NCBI RefSeq assembly: GCF_900109295.1
Contig: NZ_FOIZ01000002.1
Span: forward strand, 496,001-560,000
Direction: 5' to 3'
DNA from: Cognatiyoonia koreensis
GTDB taxonomy: Bacteria > Pseudomonadota > Alphaproteobacteria > Rhodobacterales > Rhodobacteraceae
Length of the DNA: 64,000 nt
Below, in pieces: positions 53,824 to 62,279 of the stretch. Under the pieces are notes generated by a model that searched no databases, was not told where the DNA came from, and saw only the letters and a program-made list of their open reading frames with translations. Positions within the stretch are counted from its first letter, which is position 1. Each line of letters begins with the position of its first letter. A program made the translations under genes and the position numbers.

Positions 53824-55542
53824 CTAAATCCTGAATTCAAATGCAAACGCGTAGCGATGCAACGTCTTTCCGGTGACAGACCTCGCGGACCAGTCATCGC
53901 GCATATCACCACCACTGCAAAACAATGAACCGGACAGGTCAAAAGACGCCTCGATGTTGTCATAGGCATAGCGGATGCGACCGTTTTCCGGCACTCCGGT
54001 CAAGACAACCCGCAGGCGGGTCAGGTCTTCAGTGACGGGATCGGGTACAATTTCCCACCCTTCGATTTCAATATCGTTGTCGCTGATGAGCGATAGCCCG
54101 TGCGTCGGTGCAACCAATGCATGGCCTTTCATGACCTCAAAATCAATCGTGACCACATTGCCATCACGTTCGGCTAGAAACGCGAGCGGAGGCAGCCAAT
54201 CCTTCGTTGCCAAGCCGTCCAGCTCGGCAAGCATTGTCATGCTTTCGGGAGTGACCTGAACCAAACTACCCGCGCGGCGTTCACACCAATAGATCGGCGC
54301 AACAAGGACAACAGGCAGCGCGCCGCGTTCTACGAATGCTTTGGGTGTTTGCAGAACAGATGCGTAGTCAGCCCTGAACGCATCACCGACCGGCTGGTAC
54401 AGATTGATCTGGCGCGCGCCGAGGCTTTGCGCGATCTCACCACAAAGGGTCAAAAGGCGGGCAGCATAATCGGAACTGTCTTCGGTTGCGCCTTGCAGGA
54501 TGCTTACAGTTTGCACCGCCGGATGGCGACCGTAAGGTTCCAGTGCGCGACGAAACTGCGGAATGGTTTCGATCAAATTGCGCAGTCCAGCGCCTTGCGT
54601 CAGTTCGTTCAGTTCTGCACCCATGACCGTTTCGGCGCGTACGCCATGCCAGTGCTTGGGGCCGCGGCAATGGCGCAAATAAGTATCCGCCGCAGTAGAG
54701 GCAAAACCGCGACTGGGTCGCTGAATATCATCAGCGTCACGCAGCTTTTCTTCGCCATTCAGTCCCGCCTGACCGCCTTCATCGTTGAAGGTCAGGATAT
54801 GTGTGAAATGGTCGATCTCGACCGATGGCGACGTGTCGGTGAATTCATCTCCGAAGACAAGGCGCAGCAACACTTCGCGATGGGCATTTGCCCATGGATC
54901 ACCTGGACCATAGCGAAGGTATTCCCGCGCCGTCGGACCCCAGATATGCGCATTGAAATACAGCGTATCGCCGTCTTTCCGCACGTTCCATGCATCGAAA
55001 TCAGGAACCATCTCCGGTCCGACAGGACGGCCACCGGGAACATTGAACCGGGCGGCGATGTCCGCCAATGCGTCTTCGGACAACCGCAGATCAATGAGGC
55101 CAGACTGGTCGACGCCTGCGACAATTTCATCCCCAATGGATATTAGTGGTAACGCATCGCCGCGACCGAGCCGCACCGCATCGCGAGGTAATTCATGTTC
55201 AGGCAAGACGCGGGCCAAATCAGCTATCGTGCTGGGGTGAAGCCGCGCAACAAGTCGCCCAGATGCATCGATACTGACGACACTTTCGCCGCCCAATGTC
55301 ACGAGCGACGGTGTATCACCGCGTCGAAGTTTGGCCTCTGCACGCGTTTGATACCGTTCGGTAATCTCCTGCGATGACCAGTTTTCCCCAGCGCTGAGGC
55401 GCCAGTATAAACAGATGCGTTCCGCCCCAAGAAACACGACAAGTCCAACCGTATCCGGCATGTCGGCAAGCGCACCATCCACATCCGCGACGTCCGCCAG
55501 AATGCGGATATGAGGCGGGATGGAAGCGTCGGCCTTAGTCAT
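53824..55542 (-). CDS. Large protein of unknown function, first gene of sulfatase operon
   Basis: A 572-residue protein (ATG 55542; TTG 55572 is possible). No family is recognised. The N-terminal ~190 residues are beta-rich with repeated short motifs (LVTLGGESVVSIDASGRLVARL, LPLISIGDEIVAGVDQSGLIDLRL), suggesting two related repeats. The middle has THILTFNDEGGQAGLNG. The C-terminal ~280 residues have features seen in SGNH/sialate-esterase-like proteins: SILQGATEDSSDYAARLLTL and a final RIRYAYDN...GGDMRDDW pattern. A GDSL serine block is not visible, so this is weak. It has no signal peptide. A role with the sulfatase is inferred from the operon. Confidence 0.5.
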   Translation of the reverse strand: MTKADASIPPHIRILADVADVDGALADMPDTVGLVVFLGAERICLYWRLSAGENWSSQEITERYQTRAEAKLRRGDTPSLVTLGGESVVSIDASGRLVARLHPSTIADLARVLPEHELPRDAVRLGRGDALPLISIGDEIVAGVDQSGLIDLRLSEDALADIAARFNVPGGRPVGPEMVPDFDAWNVRKDGDTLYFNAHIWGPTAREYLRYGPGDPWANAHREVLLRLVFGDEFTDTSPSVEIDHFTHILTFNDEGGQAGLNGEEKLRDADDIQRPSRGFASTAADTYLRHCRGPKHWHGVRAETVMGAELNELTQGAGLRNLIETIPQFRRALEPYGRHPAVQTVSILQGATEDSSDYAARLLTLCGEIAQSLGARQINLYQPVGDAFRADYASVLQTPKAFVERGALPVVLVAPIYWCERRAGSLVQVTPESMTMLAELDGLATKDWLPPLAFLAERDGNVVTIDFEVMKGHALVAPTHGLSLISDNDIEIEGWEIVPDPVTEDLTRLRVVLTGVPENGRIRYAYDNIEASFDLSGSLFCSGGDMRDDWSARSVTGKTLHRYAFAFEFRI

Positions 55543-55724
55543 GGGGGAATGTATAGTGATCTTTGCGGACAAGAGTATAGATACCTCTTTCAGAAATCGG
55601 AATCTGACTCATATACGGCTAGAAGAAAGCGATGTTTCACGTCGATTTTTGTCGGTTTTGCTTGAGGCCAGACTAAATCTGCCACAAACAGGTCAGACCT
55701 CAGGCCTTTAGATCAGGAGTTCGC

Positions 55725-58586
55725 GTGTCCCTCTTCCTTATCGTTGCCTTGCCCTTTTTGGGCGCGTTGCTTCCCGGATTGATGTATCAGGCCGGACGTC
55801 AGGCCTGTGCTTCAGTCACGTTCACCGTCACGCTCGCCGCGTTCATCGGATTGCTGACCAATCTCCCGGCAGTTTGGTCGGGACAGGTCGTGCAGGCCGG
55901 GGTCGACTGGATACCGTCGCTGGGGCTGAACGTAACGTTCATGCTGGATGGACTTGGGTTCTTTTTCGCGCTGCTGATCCTGGGGATCGGCCTTCTGATT
56001 ATCACCTACGCACGCTATTACCTTGCCCGCGAAGACAACATGGGCGAATTCTTTACCTATCTGCTGTTGTTTCAGGGCGCGATGGTGGGGATTGTCCTAT
56101 CGGACAACATCCTGCTTTTATTGGTATTCTGGGAGCTGACGTCGCTTTCTTCCTTCCTATTGATTGGGTATTGGAAACATCTGCCTGCTGGTCGCCAAGG
56201 TGCCCGAATGGCGCTGACCGTGACAGGCATGGGTGGGCTGGCCATGATTGGCGGGATGCTGATCCTTGGGCAGATCGTCGGGAGCTATGACCTGTCGGTC
56301 ATACTGCAAAATCGCGAAATCATTCAGGAATCGCCGCTTTACCTTCCAGCGCTTATCTTGATCCTGATGGGTTGCTTCACGAAATCCGCGCAGTTTCCGT
56401 TCCATTTCTGGCTGCCGCATGCGATGGCAGCACCGACACCTGTTTCGGCCTATTTGCACTCTGCAACCATGGTAAAAGCGGGGATCTTCTTGATGGCCCG
56501 AATGTGGCCCGTTCTTTCAGGGACGCCGGAATGGTTTTATATTGTAACGACCGCTGGGCTCATCACGATGGTGCTGGGTGCGGTCATTGCGCTGTTTAAG
56601 CATGATCTGAAAGCGCTGCTTGCCTTTTCAACGGTCAGCCATTTGGGGCTGATAACCATGTTGCTGGGAACCGGCACCGCCTTCGGCGCGTTTGCCGCCG
56701 TATTTCACATTTTGAACCATGCAACGTTTAAAGCCGCGCTCTTTATGTCAGCCGGGATCATCGATCACGAAACGAAAACCCGCGATATTCGGACTCTTGG
56801 AGGTCTACGTTTCCTTATGCCGATCACCTTTGTGATCGCAACGTTGGCCGCGCTTTCCATGGCGGGGATACCTTTCCTGAACGGATTCCTGTCCAAGGAA
56901 ATGATGCTAGAAGAAATGGAACATACATACCTCTTCGGTCCCGAATGGCTTGTTCCAGCACTCGCGACATTCGGTTCTCTGTTTTCTGCAGCTTACTGTT
57001 TCCGATTGATTTCTCACACATTTCTTGGGCCGCGGCGGAAACCTGAAAGCTATCCCGCCAAACCGCACGATCCCAGTTTTGGCATGTGGGGCCCTCCTGC
57101 CCTTCTCGTCGTACTTGTGGTGATCATCGGCTCTGCGCCGTTCCTTGTCGAAGATTTCGTCAAGCTGGTTACGGCATCCGTCCTTGGCCTCGCAGCTGAG
57201 GTGCCAGACAAGCACATCAAGATCTGGCACGGTCTTGTGCCAGCGCTTTACATGTCGATCATTGCGGTGATCGGCGGTCTTGCGGTGCTGGCGCTGTTCA
57301 CGCCGCTGTCAAAGGCATGGGAGGCAACGCCAAGGCCCGAAGCAAAAACGATCTTTGACGCTGTCATTGCTGCGTTTGTAAAGCTTGCCCGCGTCCTGAC
57401 GCATCCGCTGCATGATGGCGCGTTCTCGCGATATGCGTCAATCTTTGCCATCACCGTAATCGGAGCGGGCTATTTTGCTTGGTCGACAGGCACCACGGGC
57501 ATGGCCACGCGCGTAATGCAGCCGCCAGATCCGGTAGCCATTGCGGGCTGGCTGATGCTTGTGGCAGCCACACTTGGCCTTGTTTTTCTACATCGCAATC
57601 GTCTTCTGGCGTTGATCCTCATCGGTATCGTCGGATTGATGGTTTCAGTTGGTTTTGTGTACTTCAGCGCGCCGGACCTTGCGATGACCCAAATCACGGT
57701 CGAGGTGGTGACAATCATCCTGTTACTACTTGCGCTTAATTTCCTACCCAACCGCACGCCGATCGAAAGCAGCGTCCTGCGCAGAACGCGCGACGGGATC
57801 ATCGCCGTCGCAGGCGGTCTTGGTGCGATGGCATTGTCGTATCACTATCTACTGCGCGATGCCGTCGCGACACCAATCAGCGAATTCCACCTTGCGAATT
57901 CCTACAAAGGCGGCGGCGGGACGAATGTAGTGAACGTGATCCTCGTTGATTTCCGTGGCTTTGATACCTATGGGGAGATAATCGTCCTTGGGATTGCTGC
58001 CCTGCTGATCTTTGCGCTGACAGAAACTCTGCTTAGCAGCAATGTTCGCGCCAGATTGCTGAACCGCCTGCCGGACCAGCCGCGTGCAGGCGACCGGCAT
58101 CCAATGATGATGGTTGTTTTGACCCGCGTGCTGATGCCCGTCGTCCTGCTTGTCGGATTCTACGTTTTTCTGCGGGGTCACAACGAACCGGGCGGTGGTT
58201 TCATCGCAGGCCTGGTCGTGTCGATTGGCGTGGTGATGCAATACATGGCCTCTGGCTACAAATGGGCGAATGACAGGCTGCGCTATCCATATCATGGAAT
58301 TATCGGTGCCGGCGTTCTGGTGGCCGGTTTCACGGGTATCGGGTCATGGTTCGTGTCCAAACCATTCCTGACATCCGATTTCACATACGTCCGTATCCCG
58401 CCATTCCAGGAATTCGAACTTGCCACTGCGGCGCTTTTCGATGTGGGCGTATTCCTTGCGGTTGTGGGCGCGGTGATGCTGTCGCTTGATAGTTTCTCGC
58501 GGCTTGCCCGCACAGCAGAAACAGAAGATCCCGAACACCCGATGGATATCGACCCATCCCGCAAAGACACGCAGGAGGCAAACTGA
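55725..58586 (+). CDS. mrpA: Mrp/Pha Na+/H+ antiporter subunit A fused to subunit B
   Basis: A 953-residue polytopic membrane protein. The first ~600 residues are NuoL-like (TATMVKAGIFLMAR, AFSTVSHLGLITMLLG), with proton-channel Lys and Glu residues. The MrpA tail includes FYFSAPDLAMTQITVEVVT and VDFRGFDTYGEIIVLG. After about residue 800 comes an MrpB domain (VLTRVLMPVVLLVGFYVFLRGHNEPGGGFIAGL), so A and B are one polypeptide, as in rhizobial PhaA. GTG 55725 is preceded by AGGAG. It starts the six-gene operon and is coupled to mrpC by TGATG. Confidence 0.95.
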   Translation: MSLFLIVALPFLGALLPGLMYQAGRQACASVTFTVTLAAFIGLLTNLPAVWSGQVVQAGVDWIPSLGLNVTFMLDGLGFFFALLILGIGLLIITYARYYLAREDNMGEFFTYLLLFQGAMVGIVLSDNILLLLVFWELTSLSSFLLIGYWKHLPAGRQGARMALTVTGMGGLAMIGGMLILGQIVGSYDLSVILQNREIIQESPLYLPALILILMGCFTKSAQFPFHFWLPHAMAAPTPVSAYLHSATMVKAGIFLMARMWPVLSGTPEWFYIVTTAGLITMVLGAVIALFKHDLKALLAFSTVSHLGLITMLLGTGTAFGAFAAVFHILNHATFKAALFMSAGIIDHETKTRDIRTLGGLRFLMPITFVIATLAALSMAGIPFLNGFLSKEMMLEEMEHTYLFGPEWLVPALATFGSLFSAAYCFRLISHTFLGPRRKPESYPAKPHDPSFGMWGPPALLVVLVVIIGSAPFLVEDFVKLVTASVLGLAAEVPDKHIKIWHGLVPALYMSIIAVIGGLAVLALFTPLSKAWEATPRPEAKTIFDAVIAAFVKLARVLTHPLHDGAFSRYASIFAITVIGAGYFAWSTGTTGMATRVMQPPDPVAIAGWLMLVAATLGLVFLHRNRLLALILIGIVGLMVSVGFVYFSAPDLAMTQITVEVVTIILLLLALNFLPNRTPIESSVLRRTRDGIIAVAGGLGAMALSYHYLLRDAVATPISEFHLANSYKGGGGTNVVNVILVDFRGFDTYGEIIVLGIAALLIFALTETLLSSNVRARLLNRLPDQPRAGDRHPMMMVVLTRVLMPVVLLVGFYVFLRGHNEPGGGFIAGLVVSIGVVMQYMASGYKWANDRLRYPYHGIIGAGVLVAGFTGIGSWFVSKPFLTSDFTYVRIPPFQEFELATAALFDVGVFLAVVGAVMLSLDSFSRLARTAETEDPEHPMDIDPSRKDTQEAN

Positions 58587-58933
58587 TGGAGCTTCTTGTC
58601 GCGTCAGCAATTGGAATCCTTACGTCAGCAGGATTGTACCTTGTGTTCCGGCTGCGCACTTTCCCCGTAATTATCGGGGTGTCGCTGCTGACTTATGCAG
58701 TGAACGTGTTCCTGTTTGCATCTGGGCGATTGACAGTTGGTGCGCCGCCGATCCTACGGGACGGAGTGTCGATATATACCGATCCTCTGCCGCAAGCACT
58801 TGTGCTGACGGCCATCGTTATCAGCTTTGGCATGACTGCCGTTGTCGTGATGGTTGGGCTGGGGGCGTTTCTTGGGTCTGACGACGATCATATCGACGAG
58901 CCGAAGGCCGAAATCGCGGAGGAGGCGGAATGA
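58586..58933 (+). CDS. mrpC: Mrp antiporter subunit C
   Basis: A 115-residue, three-helix NuoK-like subunit. GLYLVFRLRTFPVIIGVSLLTYAVNVFLF is the family core, and DPLPQALVLTAIVISFGMTAVVVM carries the conserved loop and final helix. It joins the membrane domain of the antiporter. Start TGATG shares a base with the mrpA stop; the 3' end overlaps mrpD by 4 bp. Confidence 0.94.
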   Translation: MELLVASAIGILTSAGLYLVFRLRTFPVIIGVSLLTYAVNVFLFASGRLTVGAPPILRDGVSIYTDPLPQALVLTAIVISFGMTAVVVMVGLGAFLGSDDDHIDEPKAEIAEEAE

Positions 58934-60471
58934 CCCACTGGATCATCTTTCCCGTTATTCTTCCCGCGATCCTTGCACCCTTTATCGTGCTGGCCGCCCG
59001 ATACCACATCGGTATCCAGCGTGTCTTTTCAATCGTGGGCGTTTTGGCGCAAATCGTCATCTGCACAAGCCTTGCGTGGCAGTCATCCGACGGGACGATC
59101 ACCCTTTATCAACTTGGTGATTGGGCGGCACCCTTCGGGATTGTTCTGGTTGGTGACAGACTATCCACGATGATGGTGCTGCTCACCGCGGTACTTGCGC
59201 TTTTCGTTTTGCTTTACGCGATAGGCTCGGGCTGGGATGAACGCGGGCGGCATTTCCACGCATTGTTCCAGTTCCAACTGATGGGGATCATGGGCGCATT
59301 TCTGACAGGTGACCTTTTCAACCTGTTCGTCTTTTTCGAAGTCCTTTTGATCGCGTCGTACGGGCTCATGATCCACGCAGGCGGCAATGAAAGACTGCGG
59401 GCGGGCGTACAATACGTAATGTTCAATCTGCTCGGATCGACGCTTTTCCTTTTTGCCCTCGGTTCAATCTATGCGGAAACCGGCACGCTCAACATGGCCG
59501 ATCTAGCGCAACGGGTCACCATGGTTAGTGCGTCAGAGACAGTCGGCATTCGCATCGCAGCCGTGCTTCTACTGCTGGTGTTTGCCATCAAGGCCGCAGT
59601 CGTTCCGCTGCACTTTTGGCTACCCTCATCTTACGCTGAGGCTCCTCCTCCCGTTGCGGCGCTTTTCGCAATTATGACAAAGGTCGGTGCCTACGCCATC
59701 ATCCGGGTCTACACGTTGGTATTTCATCCAGACCTCGATGTGACTGCCGGACTGCAGACGACCTGGCTTTTGCCAGCTGCACTCTTGTCGCTCGCGGTTG
59801 GGATGGTGGGTGTTCTTGCGGCTAAGAAGCTGGACCGCCTCGTGGCATTCTCTGTGATCGGCTCAATGGGAATGGTGCTGGTGGCGATTTCGCTGTTCAC
59901 GGCGTCCAGCATCAGCGCTGCGCTTTATTACATCGTGCATTCGACTCTGGCTGGTGCTGCTCTGTTCCTCATTGTCGATCTGGTCAAAGCAAGCCGAGAA
60001 AACCTTGAAATCAAGGCACAGCAACCTGTTGCTGGCGCGGCGCTGACATCGGCGATGTACTTCACCGCTGCCATCGCCATGGCTGGTCTCCCGCCTCTCT
60101 CTGGCTTTGTTGGAAAGCTGATGATCCTCGAATCCGCTTTTGAGAACAATCATATGACTTGGATCTGGGCGATTATTCTTGGAGCGTCATTGATCAGTGT
60201 CGTCGGTTTCGCGCGCGCGGGTTCAACACTGTTCTGGAAGGCGAAGACAGTGGACGTTTCAAGTGCCTCGCCGCCCCCGGCTGTTTTGTCTTACGTTGCA
60301 GTGGGGGGGCTTTTGACCCTGTTGATTGCGCATACCGTTCTAGCAGGTCCGATCAAGGACTATATGAACGCGACTGCAGGACAGCTATTTGCACCGCAGC
60401 CTTATATCGACACCGTGCTTGGAACCCCTGGCAAGCTGTCAGATGGCGGCAAGAAGGAAGGAGACCACTAA
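58930..60471 (+). CDS. mrpD: Mrp antiporter subunit D
   Basis: A 513-residue NuoM/NuoN-like membrane protein with about 14 helices. MGAFLTGDLFNLFVFFEVLLIASYGLMIHAGG carries the conserved Glu (FFEVL) used in proton movement, and AIKAAVVPLHFWLPSSYAEAPPPVAALFA the conserved Lys. With MrpA it forms the proton/sodium pathway. Followed 1 bp later by mrpE. Confidence 0.95.
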   Translation: MTHWIIFPVILPAILAPFIVLAARYHIGIQRVFSIVGVLAQIVICTSLAWQSSDGTITLYQLGDWAAPFGIVLVGDRLSTMMVLLTAVLALFVLLYAIGSGWDERGRHFHALFQFQLMGIMGAFLTGDLFNLFVFFEVLLIASYGLMIHAGGNERLRAGVQYVMFNLLGSTLFLFALGSIYAETGTLNMADLAQRVTMVSASETVGIRIAAVLLLLVFAIKAAVVPLHFWLPSSYAEAPPPVAALFAIMTKVGAYAIIRVYTLVFHPDLDVTAGLQTTWLLPAALLSLAVGMVGVLAAKKLDRLVAFSVIGSMGMVLVAISLFTASSISAALYYIVHSTLAGAALFLIVDLVKASRENLEIKAQQPVAGAALTSAMYFTAAIAMAGLPPLSGFVGKLMILESAFENNHMTWIWAIILGASLISVVGFARAGSTLFWKAKTVDVSSASPPPAVLSYVAVGGLLTLLIAHTVLAGPIKDYMNATAGQLFAPQPYIDTVLGTPGKLSDGGKKEGDH

Positions 60472-60472
60472 G

Positions 60473-60976
60473 ATGTTGTCACGCGCCTTCTACTGGATAT
60501 TTCCGCACCCATTCCTGACGATCCTGTTGGCAGTCGTCTGGACGCTGCTGCAGAACCAGGTGTCCGCGGGTATGGTCGTCTTTGGCATCATCCTGGGGAT
60601 CATTCTGCCGAAGCTGACATCAGTGTGGTGGCCGGACCGACCCACCGGTTTCCGGGTTGGAAAGATGACAAGTTACGCAATCATGGTCCTTTGGGACATC
60701 ATGGTCGCAAATGTACAAGTCGCATGGATCGTTCTGACCGTGCCGAACGCCAAACTGAAACCGGCATGGATCGTTGTGCCGCTCGACCTCAAGCAACCCG
60801 AAGCGATTACCATGCTGGCGGGGACGATTACTCTGACGCCCGGGACTGTGTCGGCGGACCTCTCTGACGAGGGCCACAGCCTCCTTGTGCATGTCCTGCA
60901 TACCTTTGATCCCGACGGCGTCAGAGACGACATCAAGAACCGCTACGAGGCACGTTTGAAGGAGATTTTCGCATGA
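60473..60976 (+). CDS. mrpE: Mrp antiporter subunit E
   Basis: A 167-residue subunit with two or three N-terminal helices (about 15-50 and 65-95) and a soluble tail. AGTITLTPGTVSADLSDEGHSLLVHVL is the family signature in the tail. ATG 60473 is chosen over the frame opening at 60389, which overlaps mrpD. The 3' end overlaps mrpF by 4 bp. Confidence 0.93.
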   Translation: MLSRAFYWIFPHPFLTILLAVVWTLLQNQVSAGMVVFGIILGIILPKLTSVWWPDRPTGFRVGKMTSYAIMVLWDIMVANVQVAWIVLTVPNAKLKPAWIVVPLDLKQPEAITMLAGTITLTPGTVSADLSDEGHSLLVHVLHTFDPDGVRDDIKNRYEARLKEIFA

Positions 60977-61260
60977 CCTTCGCAGACACACTTATGCAAT
61001 ATGCATTGATTGCTGCATTTATTGTGGTGGCGCTTGGGCAGATCATGTCGATGATCCGCCTCGTGATCGGGCCTGATACAGGGGACCGAATTCTTGCGCT
61101 TGATACGATGGTGGTGAATGCCATCGGAATGATCGTACTGCTGGGAATTGCACAAGGCATCCAGATCTATTTCGAAGCAGCGATGATCATCGCAATGCTC
61201 GGCTTTGTATCGACAGTTGCTTACGCACGATTTGTCCTAAGGGGGGACATCATCGAATGA
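60973..61260 (+). CDS. mrpF: Mrp antiporter subunit F
   Basis: A 95-residue three-helix subunit. RLVIGPDTGDRILALDTMVVNAIGMIVLLG is the conserved core, with the Asp in GDRILALD. It overlaps mrpE and mrpG by 4 bp each. Some MrpF proteins also export bile salts in other bacteria; here the operon context points to the antiporter. Confidence 0.93.
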   Translation: MTFADTLMQYALIAAFIVVALGQIMSMIRLVIGPDTGDRILALDTMVVNAIGMIVLLGIAQGIQIYFEAAMIIAMLGFVSTVAYARFVLRGDIIE

Positions 61261-61658
61261 TTGAAACCATCGGGACATATGCAACGGCGTTCTGGCTAAT
61301 TGTCGGTGCGGGCTTTGCGCTGGTCGGCGCAATCGGAATTCTGAAGTTCAATGACGGCATGACACGGCTGCATGCACCGACAAAAGTCGGCACTGTGGGG
61401 GTCGGTGCACTTTTGCTGGCGTCGATGATCCACAGTTTTACCATTGGAGCGGGATCATTCCACGAATTGCTGATCATGTCGTTTCTCTTTGTGACAGCAC
61501 CGATTTCCGCAAATTTCATCGCTAAAGTGCACATTCACAAAAAATCATGCGATACACCACCACCCCCACCACGCGACGACACGTGGTCGACCCTGAACAC
61601 GCCAGCAGACCAACAACTGGCACCACAGGCAGAAGAAACAGACAAAGTGAGACTGTAG
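61257..61658 (+). CDS. mrpG: Mrp antiporter subunit G
   Basis: A 133-residue three-helix subunit. LVGAIGILKFNDGMTRLHAPTKVGTVGVG is the MrpG signature. The last 35 residues are an unusual polar, Pro-rich tail (DTPPPPPRDD). It ends the operon, so the set A(+B), C, D, E, F, G is complete. Its stop codon lies inside the second copy of the 57-nt dispersed repeat. Confidence 0.93.
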   Translation: MIETIGTYATAFWLIVGAGFALVGAIGILKFNDGMTRLHAPTKVGTVGVGALLLASMIHSFTIGAGSFHELLIMSFLFVTAPISANFIAKVHIHKKSCDTPPPPPRDDTWSTLNTPADQQLAPQAEETDKVRL

Positions 61659-61711
61659 CATCAACTATTGTTGTCGGCCAGATTTTGGCTTTGGAGGTTG
61701 AGCACGACGCG
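61655..61711 (+). repeat. Dispersed 57-nt repeat, copy 2
   Basis: Matches 26080-26136 at about 44 of 57 positions in the same orientation. The best block is GGCCAGATTT(C/T)GGCTTT. It starts at the mrpG stop codon. The rest of the gap to 61925 shows no coding character and nothing else I recognise. Confidence 0.5.
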
Positions 61712-61925
61712 CAAGTCAATGATTCCAGCGGCCCGATGGTCGATTTGCGCGTTACCATGCGGCGGGATGCGACGGCGGCCGCATTGACTACAATCAACCA
61801 GATATCCTTGGTTAGTTCGCGTTTATCGAAGGCATCTTGAACACTGCATTACCTTTGGAGGTGAAAGGGCCGGCGACTGTACTCATTCGACCAACGCAAC
61901 GGTGCCATTTGAGCGCTCTGCAACG

Positions 61926-62279
61926 TCAGGAATGTGTCAGTCCGCGTTTTCTGTAAAAGGTCAAAGTGGGACCGTAATCCTCAAATCTTTCGACAATGAA
62001 GGATTTGTCTAACCGCTCTCGCCACGCCGCTTCGATCTCATCCGCAATGTCGTCATAGATCTCTTCTGGGTAGTCATTGAGCGAAGCTATATCATAAACA
62101 TGAAGATGATTTAGAAGCCGCTCAATTTCATGCGGTGGCAGGCCTTCTTTGAACCAGCGGTCTATGTTCCGATCATCAGTGATGTCTGCGTTCAAAAATA
62201 GTCCGCGGTACTCGCGGACACTGATATTTTTCGCCTTTTCGATATAAGTCTTGAAGACTTCGTCGAATGTCTCGGTCAT
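61926..62279 (-). CDS. Probable immunity protein of the RHS toxin
   Basis: A 117-residue acidic, mostly helical protein without signal peptide or membrane segment. No family is recognised. Its start overlaps the end of the RHS toxin gene by 4 bp (ATGA) on the same strand, the usual place for a polymorphic-toxin immunity gene, and an acidic, small, cytoplasmic protein fits that role. The assignment is from position and size, not from homology. Confidence 0.7.
   Translation of the reverse strand: MTETFDEVFKTYIEKAKNISVREYRGLFLNADITDDRNIDRWFKEGLPPHEIERLLNHLHVYDIASLNDYPEEIYDDIADEIEAAWRERLDKSFIVERFEDYGPTLTFYRKRGLTHS

Noticed and set aside
54349-55146. 265-residue plus-strand open frame opposite the first sulfatase-operon gene
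   Set aside because: Considered because the minus-strand gene is itself unknown. The minus frame is longer, has balanced composition and fits the operon; this one does not.
61547-61840. 97-residue plus-strand open frame after mrpG
   Set aside because: It overlaps the end of mrpG in another frame and covers the dispersed repeat. No ribosome site; composition is Thr/Arg-rich and not protein-like.
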